A DNA stretch of 64,000 nucleotides from Chondrus crispus (Eukaryota; Rhodophyta; Florideophyceae; Gigartinales; Gigartinaceae): NCBI RefSeq assembly GCF_000350225.1, contig NW_005179131.1, positions 62,001-126,000 on the forward strand. Direction: 5' to 3'. Position numbers and translations under genes: made by a program. This document shows, in pieces, positions 11,327 through 21,420 of this stretch. Below the pieces are notes generated by a model. It worked only from the letters and a program-made list of their open reading frames with translations. It did not search any database and was not told the origin of the DNA. Every line of letters begins with the position of its first letter. Position 1 is the stretch's first letter.

Positions 11327-11964
11327 TATAGTGCACTGTGCACTATAGCGGGACAGCTGTCCCTGCCCGCCTAAATCGCGCTGGACCACCACCACGTGTG
11401 CCAAGGGTACACGTGGACTCCCCTGTCGCTCTACCGGACCTCCTGGAGGACACGTGTAATCCCCCGCAACCCATAGGGCCTATAGGGGCTGTACTTGGTC
11501 CCCTCGGGGCTACACCCGTTACATTCTAGTTATTGTAATTTATAGTATAATTTTGCTTCGCCATTACGGCGTCGGGGGACCATATAGTCAACCCGATAAT
11601 CAAAGTAAAGAGGCACGAAGCCTCGGGTCATTTACCTTGGTTTCTGGATTCTAGGTTGTAGCCTCGACTCGGTACTGGCTTGCCCATACCGACCGAGTCA
11701 TCTACATCCCTAGAATCCCAAACTGCCTTCCCCGCGCGCGTCGATCCACCCGCGCGAGACCTACGTCCTGTCCGTTCCGCTAGCTTTGGTTTTCCCTTAA
11801 TTATACCCCTTTTATTGCTGACAACCTTGCTACTTTTCTACCGCGCAAGCCGCGCCCGGATCCCGGTTCCGGTCATCTACCGGGTGGTCTCCCGAAATTC
11901 CTTACGCGTCCGAACGCGCGTCGCTCTGCCTACGGCCCGCGACACGTGGCCGTAGTACACGACA
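11327..11964 (+). mobile_element. Solo Gypsy LTR (family A-like) with target duplication CCCTC
   Basis: A 638-bp unit starting TATAGTGCAC and ending AGTACACGACA, which matches the LTR ends of element A (TGTAGTGCAC ... GTGCACGACA). Several interior blocks follow the A LTR in order: the ACACGTG region, the AAAGTAAA...GAAGC(T/C)T block, GTTTCTGGA, the AGCCTCG...CGGTAC block and GGGTGGTCTCCCG near the end. The 5-bp sequence CCCTC occurs on both sides (11322-11326 and 11965-11969). This is the known outcome of recombination between the two LTRs of one insertion. It is clearly diverged from A's LTRs, hence older. Plus orientation follows from A. Confidence 0.85.
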
Positions 11965-11969
11965 CCCTC

Positions 11970-12791
11970 CCGATTTATAACGCTACAATGACCCGTCTCT
12001 TGTCCCGTTTTGTTTCCTTCTTTCCTCTCTTGCATGCAAGTCTCCCGTCGAGCTTCGCCAACCACTCGGTCGTGTGGGGCTTCTTATCCGACAGAACTGT
12101 CAAGGAGTTGTCGTGTGACACCTCCCTAAACGTTCCCCGCCGCTACTCTGAGCGCCCTACAACAAACGACTAAACTAAAGCAGATTCACACAAGAATCAC
12201 ATTAGACTATGTCAAGGGACAAATTTGGCAACTTCGTCTCTTCTGCAGTCCTCTTTTTGCTGTCTTTTTAGTCCCCATCTCCATGCAATACGTGGTTGTT
12301 ATACTCCAGAGAAGATATTCCGTTTCAGTTTTATATCTACGCTAAATGATAATGTGACACTTAGTTCCCTCAGTCCACAGTGTGCTGGGTCCTGCCTGAC
12401 AGTCATTAAACCCAGTCAAACGAAAAAGGACCCAATTCGAAATTATTATCCTGTCGTCCTCCTGACACATTTTTTCATGATCTGGATGGTTAGTTTGGGC
12501 CTTCGCTATTTTTAAATTCCACGCCGCCACACTGAGCAACTTCATGTTGGAAACTAATCGGATGCGCCACTCTCTAAAATAAAAATGGTATAAGACGTGT
12601 AGAGTTGGTTGCAGTTTCTGTCCATTTCTTTAGTTATGGCTGCAGGCGAATACCCTCATCAAACCATATGGCCTCTCACTCTAATCGTAAAATGCTCGCA
12701 GTAACAGTCCTGAATAGGACGTTTCACGGTGATTCAAATTTGACGCTTCTACTACGACCCTTTGCCCTTTTGTACCGTGGTAGCCTAGTAT
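11970..12791. other. Unassigned AT-richer stretch
   Basis: About 0.8 kb between the solo LTR and element A. No protein family is recognised. The small open frames (12225-12515, 12342-12545, 12605-12796) look like chance. Confidence 0.4.
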
Positions 12792-13420
12792 TGTAGTGCA
12801 CTGACCCACCTTTTCCTTTTCCCAGGGGACACCTGTCCCCGGCCAGCACGACTCCTTCTCCGGGACACACGTGTACCGCGCGCCACGTGTAACCAGGCGT
12901 CAAGGCTCCTGTGTCCAGGTGTCACCCCCCACGTGTAGTGGTTGTCATACCTCCCCAAGGGGAGTTTCTCCGGTCGTCGCCGCCGTCGTTTTAATTTAGT
13001 TTCTTTTAGTTTAATTAATTATAGCTCCGACGTCGGCTAGTATATAGCCGACGTCCGACCCTAAGTAAATCCTCACGAAGCTTTGGGTCTACAACTCGGG
13101 TTTCTGGAACGGAGTCGTAGCCTCGCGTCGGTCCCCGTCCCACGACGGTACACTGCGAGCCATTTACGTCCCGATTCCCTCCTGTCTCTACCGCGCGCGT
13201 CGTCCCGCCACGCCCGGCTCTCCGCGCGACAGCTGTCCCTACCGCTCCGCCCCTCCTGGGCTCTGTTTTCCCACTTTTTGCCTTACTTTCCCTACTGCGC
13301 TTCGCGCCCGGCCCCGTACCGGTCCCTTACGGGTGGTCTCCCGATAACCCCCTACACGCGCCCCCGAACGCGCGCGCTCTGCCAGAGGGGGACCCCACCC
13401 TTCCCCCTCAGTGCACGACA
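12792..13420 (+). repeat. Element A 5' LTR
   Basis: 629 bp, TGTAGTGCAC...GTGCACGACA. It is the partner of 23909-24489, which lacks one internal block of about 50 bp. It contains the TATA-in-hairpin structure listed separately and probably drives gag-pol transcription. Confidence 0.9.
13029..13055 (+). promoter_or_regulatory. TATA box set inside an inverted repeat of the A LTR
   Basis: An 11-bp inverted repeat (13029-13039 and 13045-13055) encloses the TATATA run at 13041-13046. The 3' LTR keeps the structure with one mismatch at about 24146-24172. A TATA box in the LTR is the expected core promoter; flanking it with a palindrome is unusual. Promoter function is inferred from position only. 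Confidence 0.55.
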
Positions 13421-13423
13421 TTT

Positions 13424-13439
13424 TGGTCTCCCGACCTAG
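13424..13439 (+). promoter_or_regulatory. Putative primer-binding site of element A
   Basis: TGGTCTCCCGACCTAG begins three bases after the LTR. The same core follows the 5' LTR of D on the minus strand, and a slightly altered copy follows the 5' LTR of C. A TGG start just inside the LTR fits pairing with the CCA end of a tRNA. The complement would give an acceptor stem beginning CTCCCGA with discriminator A, compatible with a C1-G72 tRNA such as eukaryotic tRNA-Tyr (inference). Confidence 0.6.
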
Positions 13440-13526
13440 CAGTCTACGGAGTGTCCCTTATCCCTTACCGTTTTTGGTCCTAGGTGTTCTATCTCTGTTT
13501 CAACAGGTTTCGACAAGCCCAAGGCT

Positions 13527-15705
13527 ATGGTATCCGGGTCCGATTCGTCCCGTGAGACCCGTCCTCGAGACGTGCCTCCGCCAGTTGCGGCGCGGCTCAC
13601 TCGGAGTTGTCGCGAGACTCTCCGAGAAGGGGAAAGATTCACGCTCAATACTGTAGCGGAGAAGCTCGCAGCGCAACCGTCGGCGCTGCGAGAAAACCTC
13701 AAGACTTTTATTGAGGAAACTATCGCGGCCCAAGCCGAGGTACAAGCTGCGCGAGAGCGCGATCGCCTAACCGCCCTGGAAGGCGTGCTCACCAAGGCCT
13801 GGCAGGCGGACATAGCTGCCAGCGCCAAGGAGGCTGCCATCCTGCGTAAGCAAGAGGAGACCGCCACGGCGGAGGAACTCAAGGCCCTCCGTCGAGAAAT
13901 TGCCATCTTGAAGACGCAAACATCAGCCTCCGCTGCTGGAATCCCTTCGACTACAGTCGGAGTAGCGACTCTCCCTCCCGCTGAGGGGTTGCCCCCGTTG
14001 AATAAGAGCCTGCTCTTTTCCAACGTGACAACGCCGGCGCTGCAAGCCGCGGGGATACCGGTCCCCTCCATGGAGACCGCACCCCAATTCTCCGCCAATC
14101 CGCAGGCGTCGCGAACCGCGGCAGGAGCCTCCCGCGAGGGAGCCTCCGCCGGACCTATCCACCTTGAAGGTGATTTACCTTCCCAGGATTTACGGGGAGG
14201 GAACCCCGATCAAGGAGGAAGCTCAGACGACGAGGGGAGTGGACGACGAAAAAAGTCCAAACCCAGTCGGAAAGAGCGGAAGGCGAACCGTCGCAAAGGA
14301 CGAAAGGATGGTTACCCCCCCGGACGGGTACTCGAGCCCGTCTTCGTCATCCTCCTCTGACTCGGAGACCGATTCCGAGTCAGAGTCCCTTACGGCCCCA
14401 ACGCCGACGTTCGGCCCCAAACAGAAAAAGGTTTCTGTCTGGAAGCCGACGAACCACCGGTTCAGAGGTGTGTGTAACTACCGAGCCTACCGCCTCGTGG
14501 ATACCGACCCAACCCTGGACGACCGGGTCTACGCTACCACCCGTAAGAGGGTGCAGTACCTCCTCGTGGTCATGGGGGAGTACAAATTCAGCGGGGTAGA
14601 TCCTATCAGGGTCATCAGTTTCCTGGCTCGCTGCAAGGAAAATTTTGACAACGCCAATATGACCGAGGCGATGGCCCTGATGGCCCTACCCCATCTGCTG
14701 GCTCCGCCCGCTAAGGAAGCGTATGAGTCCCAGCGGGGACTGCACCGCAAATCTCAGGGGATCGCGAGCTGGGCCGCCGCCGTCAATTGGCTGTTACGCA
14801 CGTATGCGACGAACCTCGAGATCGAGCGGGCTCTCACGGCATTGAGGGAGCTACGCCAGAAGCCGGGCGAACTGGAAATTGAGTACGCTACTCGAATGTC
14901 CACCGCCCTGGGGAGGTGCGGGGACGTGCACTCGGCATACGAGAGGACGACCCTCTTCATCGAGGGGCTCACCCCCGCGATCAAGCCGCTGGTGTTACAA
15001 GCTCGCGAGGATCGACCGCGATCCTCGTTCGAGGATACCGTCGCCCACGCGCGTTCGCACGGAGACGCCTTCCGGGCCCAGCACGGGTCTGGGCGCCGCG
15101 TGGAGTTCGGGAAGCCCCGCCCGGTTAAACAGGTCCTCGCTGCCCTGGATGGCGCCCCGTCGACGTCGACCGGCCCCCCTCCCAGTTTTCAAACGGCCCG
15201 GGGAGCCGAGAACTACCTCGCTGCCGAAGGTGACCTCGCCGGGGAGGCTCCTTCCCTCCCGACGGAAGAATCCTCCTTCAACGACGGAGACTCGCTGTTT
15301 TACGGCGACCGGCGCAAGCCGTACCAACCCGCTCGAGAGCCCGCCGAGGGCTTTCGCGGACTTCCACCGGGGAAAACGTCCCGTAATTACCAGAAGGATC
15401 TGCGAGGGCCTCCGTCCCCGCAGATCATCTGCTTCACCTGTTATCGGGTCGGGGACCACATCTCCCCCGACTGCGATATGAAGGTGAAGGATGCATCCCT
15501 CGTACCCTACCAGTACGAGAAGTTGACCGCGGCCCAAAAGAGCCGAGTGCCTCCGGAGGCGTACCTCCGAGCCGTCGCCCTCCTCAGTTACGAGGCGAAC
15601 CGGGTCATGAACCATGAAGCCGTCGCCGGCCCGCCGCCTCGTGCGGGTACCGGGACGAGGACCGTACCGCCCCCCGGGGAAGCTTCTCCTCCTCCAAAAA
15701 ACTAG
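13527..15705 (+). other. gag: Element A gag part
   Basis: Structural protein part of element A. The N-terminal portion is Ala/Glu/Arg-rich with strong coiled-coil character (about 13.6-13.95 kb). A Lys/Arg- and Ser-rich acidic/basic linker follows, and then the conserved Gypsy capsid-like region (about 14.45-15.1 kb). That region aligns by eye with Gag of element D (YRAYRL/YRTYRL, FIEGL, AVNWLLR/AVQWLLR, LRELRQKPGELE/LREVQQRPSEDE). A Cys/His cluster resembling a nucleocapsid zinc knuckle lies near 15.43 kb. The gag part is a fossil and not fully intact. Coordinates are the outer limits of recognisable coding. Confidence 0.75.
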
Positions 15706-15967
15706 GAGAACCTCAGCCCGCAGCAGCTGAGGTGGACACGGTCACATCCCGGGATCACTCGCCCAGGGTGGCGGAACCGTCCTCACCTCCCGAGGCGGAG
15801 AAGCGGTACCGGATACTCGGCCGCAAACACACTGGGCCATCCCAGGAGACCCCGACCCCGAACGGCTCGGTACCTTACGCCGACCATGGCGAAGAAACAC
15901 CCCCCCGCTTGCAAGGGGTGTTAGCCATCCCGAGACGGTGCTCGCGCTGTCTCGGCGGAATTACAAG

Positions 15968-18900
15968 GTCTACGCAGACCTTGGATTATCCCCGTCGATA
16001 TTGGTGCGCTAGCTCACAATATTAGATACAGGGGCTGGCTCCAATTTCGTACGGGCCGACACGCTTCCCTCCGGATGGGAGGCGCTGATTATTCCGGGTG
16101 AAATCCCGATGATCGCGGACGCCAATGGGAGACCATTGCGTACGAGCGGCCAAATCCCCCTCGTGGTGCGGTTAGGTGACCGTACCATGAGGTGTACCTT
16201 CATCGTCTGTGAACGATTAGCCGCCCCCGTGATACTGGGGTGCGACTTTAACGACAAGTTCGTCGAAGCCATCTACCCCCGGCGGAAGGAGGTGGAACTG
16301 GACGATGGTACTAAGATCCCCATCGTCCGGAAGCCGGCGTCTCGGGCCGCGAACGCCCCTCCCCTCCCGACGGAGCAAGAGTATGCCCCCGCCGCTGGGC
16401 GGACTTCCCCAAGGCTCAAGGTGTCGCGCGCCGTGGAGATCCCGGCGGGCACCGAGACTTGGGTATACGTCACAAGTGGACGGGCCGGACTCTCGGTCCT
16501 CGAGGCGAACCCGCAGTTATATGCGAAGCATCGGATCTCCCTCTCCAACGGGGTGGTGCACATCACCCCGTTGCAAGAGTTCAAGGTCCTCATGGCGAAC
16601 TTCTCGACCGCCAACAAGAGGTTGTCGAAGAACCAAGTCGTTGGCTTCGTCACTCCCCATCCGCGGGCGATGGTGCGCACGGCGATGCCGTTGGACGCGG
16701 TCCTAGCCGCGGAATTCTCCGAGGGGAGCCCCCCTCTACAGGGCGAGAGGCCCCCTCGTGGGGCCCTCCCCCAAGCGGAGCCATCCCCTCCGTCGGAGTC
16801 GGTTCCCCTCGACCACCTGCCGGCGCAAGTACGAGGGCGGGTCCGCACCATGCTCGCGCCCTACGCCGGAATGTGGGATGGAAACTTGGGCGAGGTTCGA
16901 GCGACAGAGCATCGCATCGAACTCACCCCCGGCGCCAAGCCGTTTCGATGTCAGCCCTATCGAGCTGGTCCCCGCGCCCGGGAGGCGGAACAAGCCTCGG
17001 TTGACGAGATGTTAGCCGGCGGGGTAATTTCCCGGTCCAAGTCCGAATGGGCGTCCCCCGTCGTGCTCATCCCCAAGTCAGATGGGAGCCTCCGTTTCTG
17101 CATCGATTATCGACGGCTGAACGCGTTGACCGTGCGAGATACGTACCCCATCCCTCGCATGGACGAGTGTCTTGACACACTCGGGGAAGCCAAGGTCTTT
17201 TCTACCCTTGATTGTAACTCCGGGTACTGGCAAATTCCAGTCGCCAAGGAGGATCGACCGAAGACCACGTTTACGTGCCACGCCGGGACGTATCAATTCA
17301 ACCGTATGCCCTTCGGGTTGATGAACGCCCCGGCCACCTTTCAACGTATGCTGGATATCCTCCTCTCAGGCTATCGCTGGAAGAGCTGCCTCATCTACGA
17401 GGATGATATCATAATCTTCTCCAAGGATTATGACACGCACCTCAAGGATGTGGACGTAATACTCCGTGCTCTGCAGCAGGAGGGATTATCACTTAAACTT
17501 AACAAGTGCAAGTTTTTCCAGGACTCTGTCGAGTACCTGGGACATATCATCCGACCGGGCGAACTCGAAGTCCACCCGAAGAATGTGAAAGCGCTCTCAG
17601 AAGCGACTCAACCACGGACCCAGACCGAGCTGCGCTCGTTCTTGGGAATGTGTAATGTCTACCGACGTTTCGTCGAACATTTCGCCAAGATAGCGGCGCC
17701 CCTTACGGCTATGCTCCGAAAAGGAGAACCGGATGTCCTCCCCGATCTGGATGAAGAGCAGACCACGGCCTTCCAGACACTGAAGGAGTGCTTAATTTCG
17801 CCTCCGGTCTTAAAACTCCCACGACGGGGGCGCCCCTACTCACTGGACACGGATGCGTCAGACGCTCAGTTGGGCTGCACACTACTGCAGACCCACGAGG
17901 ATGGACACCGATACCCTGTCGGATATTGGTCACGTACGCTCTCGCCAGCGGAACGCAACTACTCGACAACCGAGAAGGAATGCCTTGCCATCGTATGGGC
18001 GGTACAGACGCTCCGCCCGTACCTGGAAAGGGAGCGGTTCACGGTCAACACCGACCACCACTCCCTGCGGTGGCTGATGAACCTCGCCGATGCGAGTGGC
18101 CGACTGGCCCGGTGGCGCTTGCGCCTTGCCGAATATGACTTCGACGTAACCTACGTGAAGGGAATCAAGAACTGCCTCGCCGATGCGCTGAGCCGTATCC
18201 CATCTACGGGGGGTACGACTGTCCCGACCGACGAAGAAATTCCTTGCTACTCCGTCCTGAATTTCGACGATGAGCCTCAGCATCAAGAGGAGACCTACGA
18301 CCCCACCGACGTCGAAATTTCCGCGGGCTGCTACGCGCTGGACCCTCCGGCCTCGATGGCCGCGATAACCCACGAAGACTTCTCTCGTGAACAGCACTCT
18401 GATCCATTTTGTAAGGAGGTGACTTCCCGTCTTGAGAAGGGGGAGGGGTTCGCTGAATTGCGCCGGTCCCGATTCTTCGTGAATCAGGAAGGGCTGGTCT
18501 GCTGGAAAGCCCACCTCGACGGTGTGGAACAGATCGTAGTACCCACAACCCTCCGGGAAAGGTTGCTGTACTTGTCGAATTATCCCGCCACCTCCGGCCA
18601 TCCGGGAGGCAGGCGATTGTTCTATACGATAAGACAGCGGTTTTATTGGCCAAGCATGTCGGTGGACTCCTACTCGACCGTAAGGTTATGTCCCGGCTGC
18701 GCGAAGGCACGCATCAAACTGCGGAAGCACAACTCTGAGTTGAAGACATTTCCTCCGTCAGGGCCCCTGGAGTACATCGCCATCGATATTCTCGGCGAGC
18801 TCCCCCGTACACCAAGAGGAAACCGTTACCTCTTGGTGATGACAGACAGATACTCCAAGCTGACCAGGACGGTCCCGCTCAAGAGGATTACCGCTGAAAC

Positions 18901-20371
18901 GGTTGCGCAAGCGTTCATTTCCCACTGGGTGTTCGTATACGGCGCCCCAGTGAAACTTCTCTCCGATAACGGAGGACAATTCACATCGAGGTTTTTCCTC
19001 GCAGTGTGCAGGATACTCTCAATTGAGAGCGTGTTTACCACGGCGTATCACCCCCAAACCAATGGGCAGGTGGAGAGATTCAACCGTACGTTGGTATCAA
19101 CCCTCCGGCATTACCTCGCCGATAATCAACGTGACTGGGATCAGTACACGGATGCGCTGACGTACGGCTATAATTGCACGGCGAACAGGATGATCGGTAT
19201 GCGGCCGTTCGACCTGGTATTATCCCGGACCCCGAGTCCGTTATCCCTGCAACAAACGCCGCTGTTGGACCCATCCGCCTCAAGGGCGCAGTTCAAGATC
19301 CGCTACCTAGCGTGGCTCCGCAGCCTGATGTCGACGGCCAGCCGCAACTTGCTGGCCGGACAGGAGCGGTATAAGAACGATTTCGATAATCGAATACGCC
19401 ACCCCACCCCGGACTATCGGGTGGGGGATCAGGTACTCGTGAACCGCGAGGCTGCGCTACGCTCCGAGGAGAAAACGGACAAGGACCGGGTTAACAATAA
19501 GCTCACACCGCGAACCGCGGGACCCTTCCCTGTCGTACAGGTGGACGACCACACCGTCACCATCTTACGGGGGACGGGACTGAAGGACCGGCTCTCTCGC
19601 GACCGGGTCGTCAGGTCTCCCCCGCTTCGTAGCAACGTGACAGACCCCCCGCTGGGACCGGGGTCCTCAAACGGGGAAGACGAAAACCTCCCCGACGGGA
19701 CCCCTTCGGAAGGGACCCCCGCGACACCGGCGCTCGCAAGGCCGCGGCCGCCGGGGCTGATGGACGCCGTCATCGGCGGAAGAACCGAGGACGCCCTCAC
19801 ACGTCTCGCTGGGTTCCGCTCTCGAATCGGGGCGAACCGCCCCGAAACAGCGAACCGCCCCCCGCCGCCGGACTCAAGACCCCTAACGAAGGAAACGCAT
19901 CCCGTTACGCGCTCGCAAACGGCGAGGGAACCCCACGAGCCAACAGTGGACCCTACGGAACCACCCGCGCCCCGCCGCGACCGGGCCTCCGCCCCCCCGG
20001 CGACCGATCCCGCTCAACGCGCGTTGATCTCGTCGGGCGCGGCGCACCTGGCCGCGAGGTGCACGTTCCGACCCGACGCCTTCCGCGTACCTCTACGCGT
20101 GCCTTCGGGGCAGGCCCTCCCTCCTGCTTCCTCTGCGGGAGACCCCACCGACACCTACGTCGTGCAATCGCTAACCGGGCACGGGCCGGGAGATGACGGG
20201 CTCCCCCTGTTTCGCGTACGTTGGTACGGGTACAGCGACGCCGAGTCGACCTGGGAGCCCGCCCGTCATATCGACTACAACACGGTCGCGCGATATTGCC
20301 GAAGGGAGCGGGTACCAATCCCCGACCGCGCTCTATGGGGGCATCCCGGCAGCGTGGGAATCGGGAATTAG
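15968..20371 (+). other. pol: Element A pol part: protease, RT, RNase H, integrase, chromodomain
   Basis: Domains in order. Aspartic protease, motif LDTGAGSNFV at about 16.02 kb. Reverse transcriptase at 17.0-17.5 kb with FCIDYRRLNAL, MPFGLMNAPATFQRM and the catalytic YEDD box at 17396-17407. RNase H at 17.8-18.2 kb (DTDASDAQLG, TDHHSLRWLMN). Integrase zinc-binding region at about 18.6-18.7 kb (HPGG, CPGCAKAR) and D,D,E core (AIDILGELP 18.78 kb; LLSDNGGQF 18.96 kb; YHPQTNGQVERFNRT 19.05 kb). A long Pro-rich linker leads to a chromodomain at about 20.15-20.32 kb (FRVRWYGYSDAESTWEP). The chromodomain is known in this lineage to guide integration to particular chromatin. From the protease on, the frame is long and uninterrupted. 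Confidence 0.92.
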
Positions 20372-20883
20372 AGGGATGGATCGCGCCCCAGCACCTCGGT
20401 TGAGGTACGATAGCCTACTGTGGAGCCCCTGGAAACACGCGACGCGTCGACGCGGACCGCCGCCGGACGCCCTAGCCAGTCAACGCCGCCCACCTGTCGT
20501 ATTTGATTTTTTGATTTTTTGGGAATGGTTTGATTTTTCATTTTTTGGTTGGGGAGGCCCACTCCCGGGCGAGAACAGACACCGACCCGTCCCTTCCGGG
20601 AGCGGTTGACGGTGTCTCGCCCTGCAGTACAGTAGTCGCTCCCTCTCCCCACGCCCTCGCCGGTCACCACCCCCTGCGGAGGGAGAGAAAGACGCTTCCC
20701 TCCCACGTCAAGCAACTGTGGTATCCACCCCGGTCTCACGCGTCCGTCGGCAACGATCCGCTCCCGCCTCAGGACCGAGCCACCAGCCCAACATGTGGGT
20801 CGTTCCGTTCGCGCGCTTTGCCGCGTCCTCTCCCCGTACGGGACCATCTCGTACGCGGCGATCGCGACCGCTATGCCCTTCAG

Positions 20884-21020
20884 CATAGCATGTCCCGGGC
20901 CCCTACCCGCACGGGAGAGGCGAAAAATTGGTACACGCTTTGACGAAGTCCTTGCCCACGTCATAGCATGTCCCGGGCCTCGACCCGCACGAGGGAGAAG
21001 AAAAATTGGTGCTCGCTTGA
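20884..21020. repeat. Two diverged copies of a 78-bp-period repeat
   Basis: Blocks starting CATAGCATGTCCCGGGCC at 20884 and 20962 share the following pattern (CCCGCACG, GAGA, AAAAATTGG). They lie in the spacer of element A. Confidence 0.75.
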
Positions 21021-21100
21021 AGAAGACGCTGTCTTCGGGAGGGAACCCAGAACCACTTCCCTCGTCTACCGGTGGCCCCCTCTACGAAGTGACGCCGCGT

Positions 21101-21345
21101 CCCTACTCCCGACTTCGTGTCGTTTCATTACCTCGCCCTCGACGAGAATTACCTTCCGCGCTGCGCTGTCGCTGACGGTCCGCCCTCACCGCCGCGCGCT
21201 GCGACCCTACTTCCGACTTCGTGTCGTTTTATTCCCTCGCCCTCGACGAGAATTACCTTCCGCGCTGTGCTGTCGCTGACGGTCCGCCCTCACCGCCGCG
21301 CGCCGCGACCCTACTTCCGACTTCATGTCGTATACTCCCTCGCCT
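21101..21345. repeat. 104-bp tandem repeat, about 2.4 copies
   Basis: Copies begin at 21101, 21205 and 21309 with the block CCCTACT(C/T)CCGACTTC. The first two are nearly identical; the third is partial. The array lies just beyond the 3' end of the antisense frame of element A. Confidence 0.85.
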
Positions 21346-21420
21346 TGGGCGAGACTACCGGCCGCACCGCGATAATCGCCGATCGTCTCCGGCACGCTGC
21401 TACGCGCGGTAACACCGACC

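Larger units (their letters stand above)
20372..21420. other. Element A 3' spacer with tandem repeats
   Basis: No sense-strand gene follows the chromodomain. The spacer holds a T-rich tract (20503-20545), a duplicated block of period 78 (copies begin at 20884 and 20962) and a period-104 tandem repeat (21101 to about 21345). Many plus-strand open frames here are products of GC-rich repeats and are not called. Confidence 0.7.

Noticed and set aside
13436-14098. 220-codon minus-strand frame opposite gag of element A
   Set aside because: Composition mirrors the coiled-coil gag sequence. There is no counterpart at the same place in C or D.
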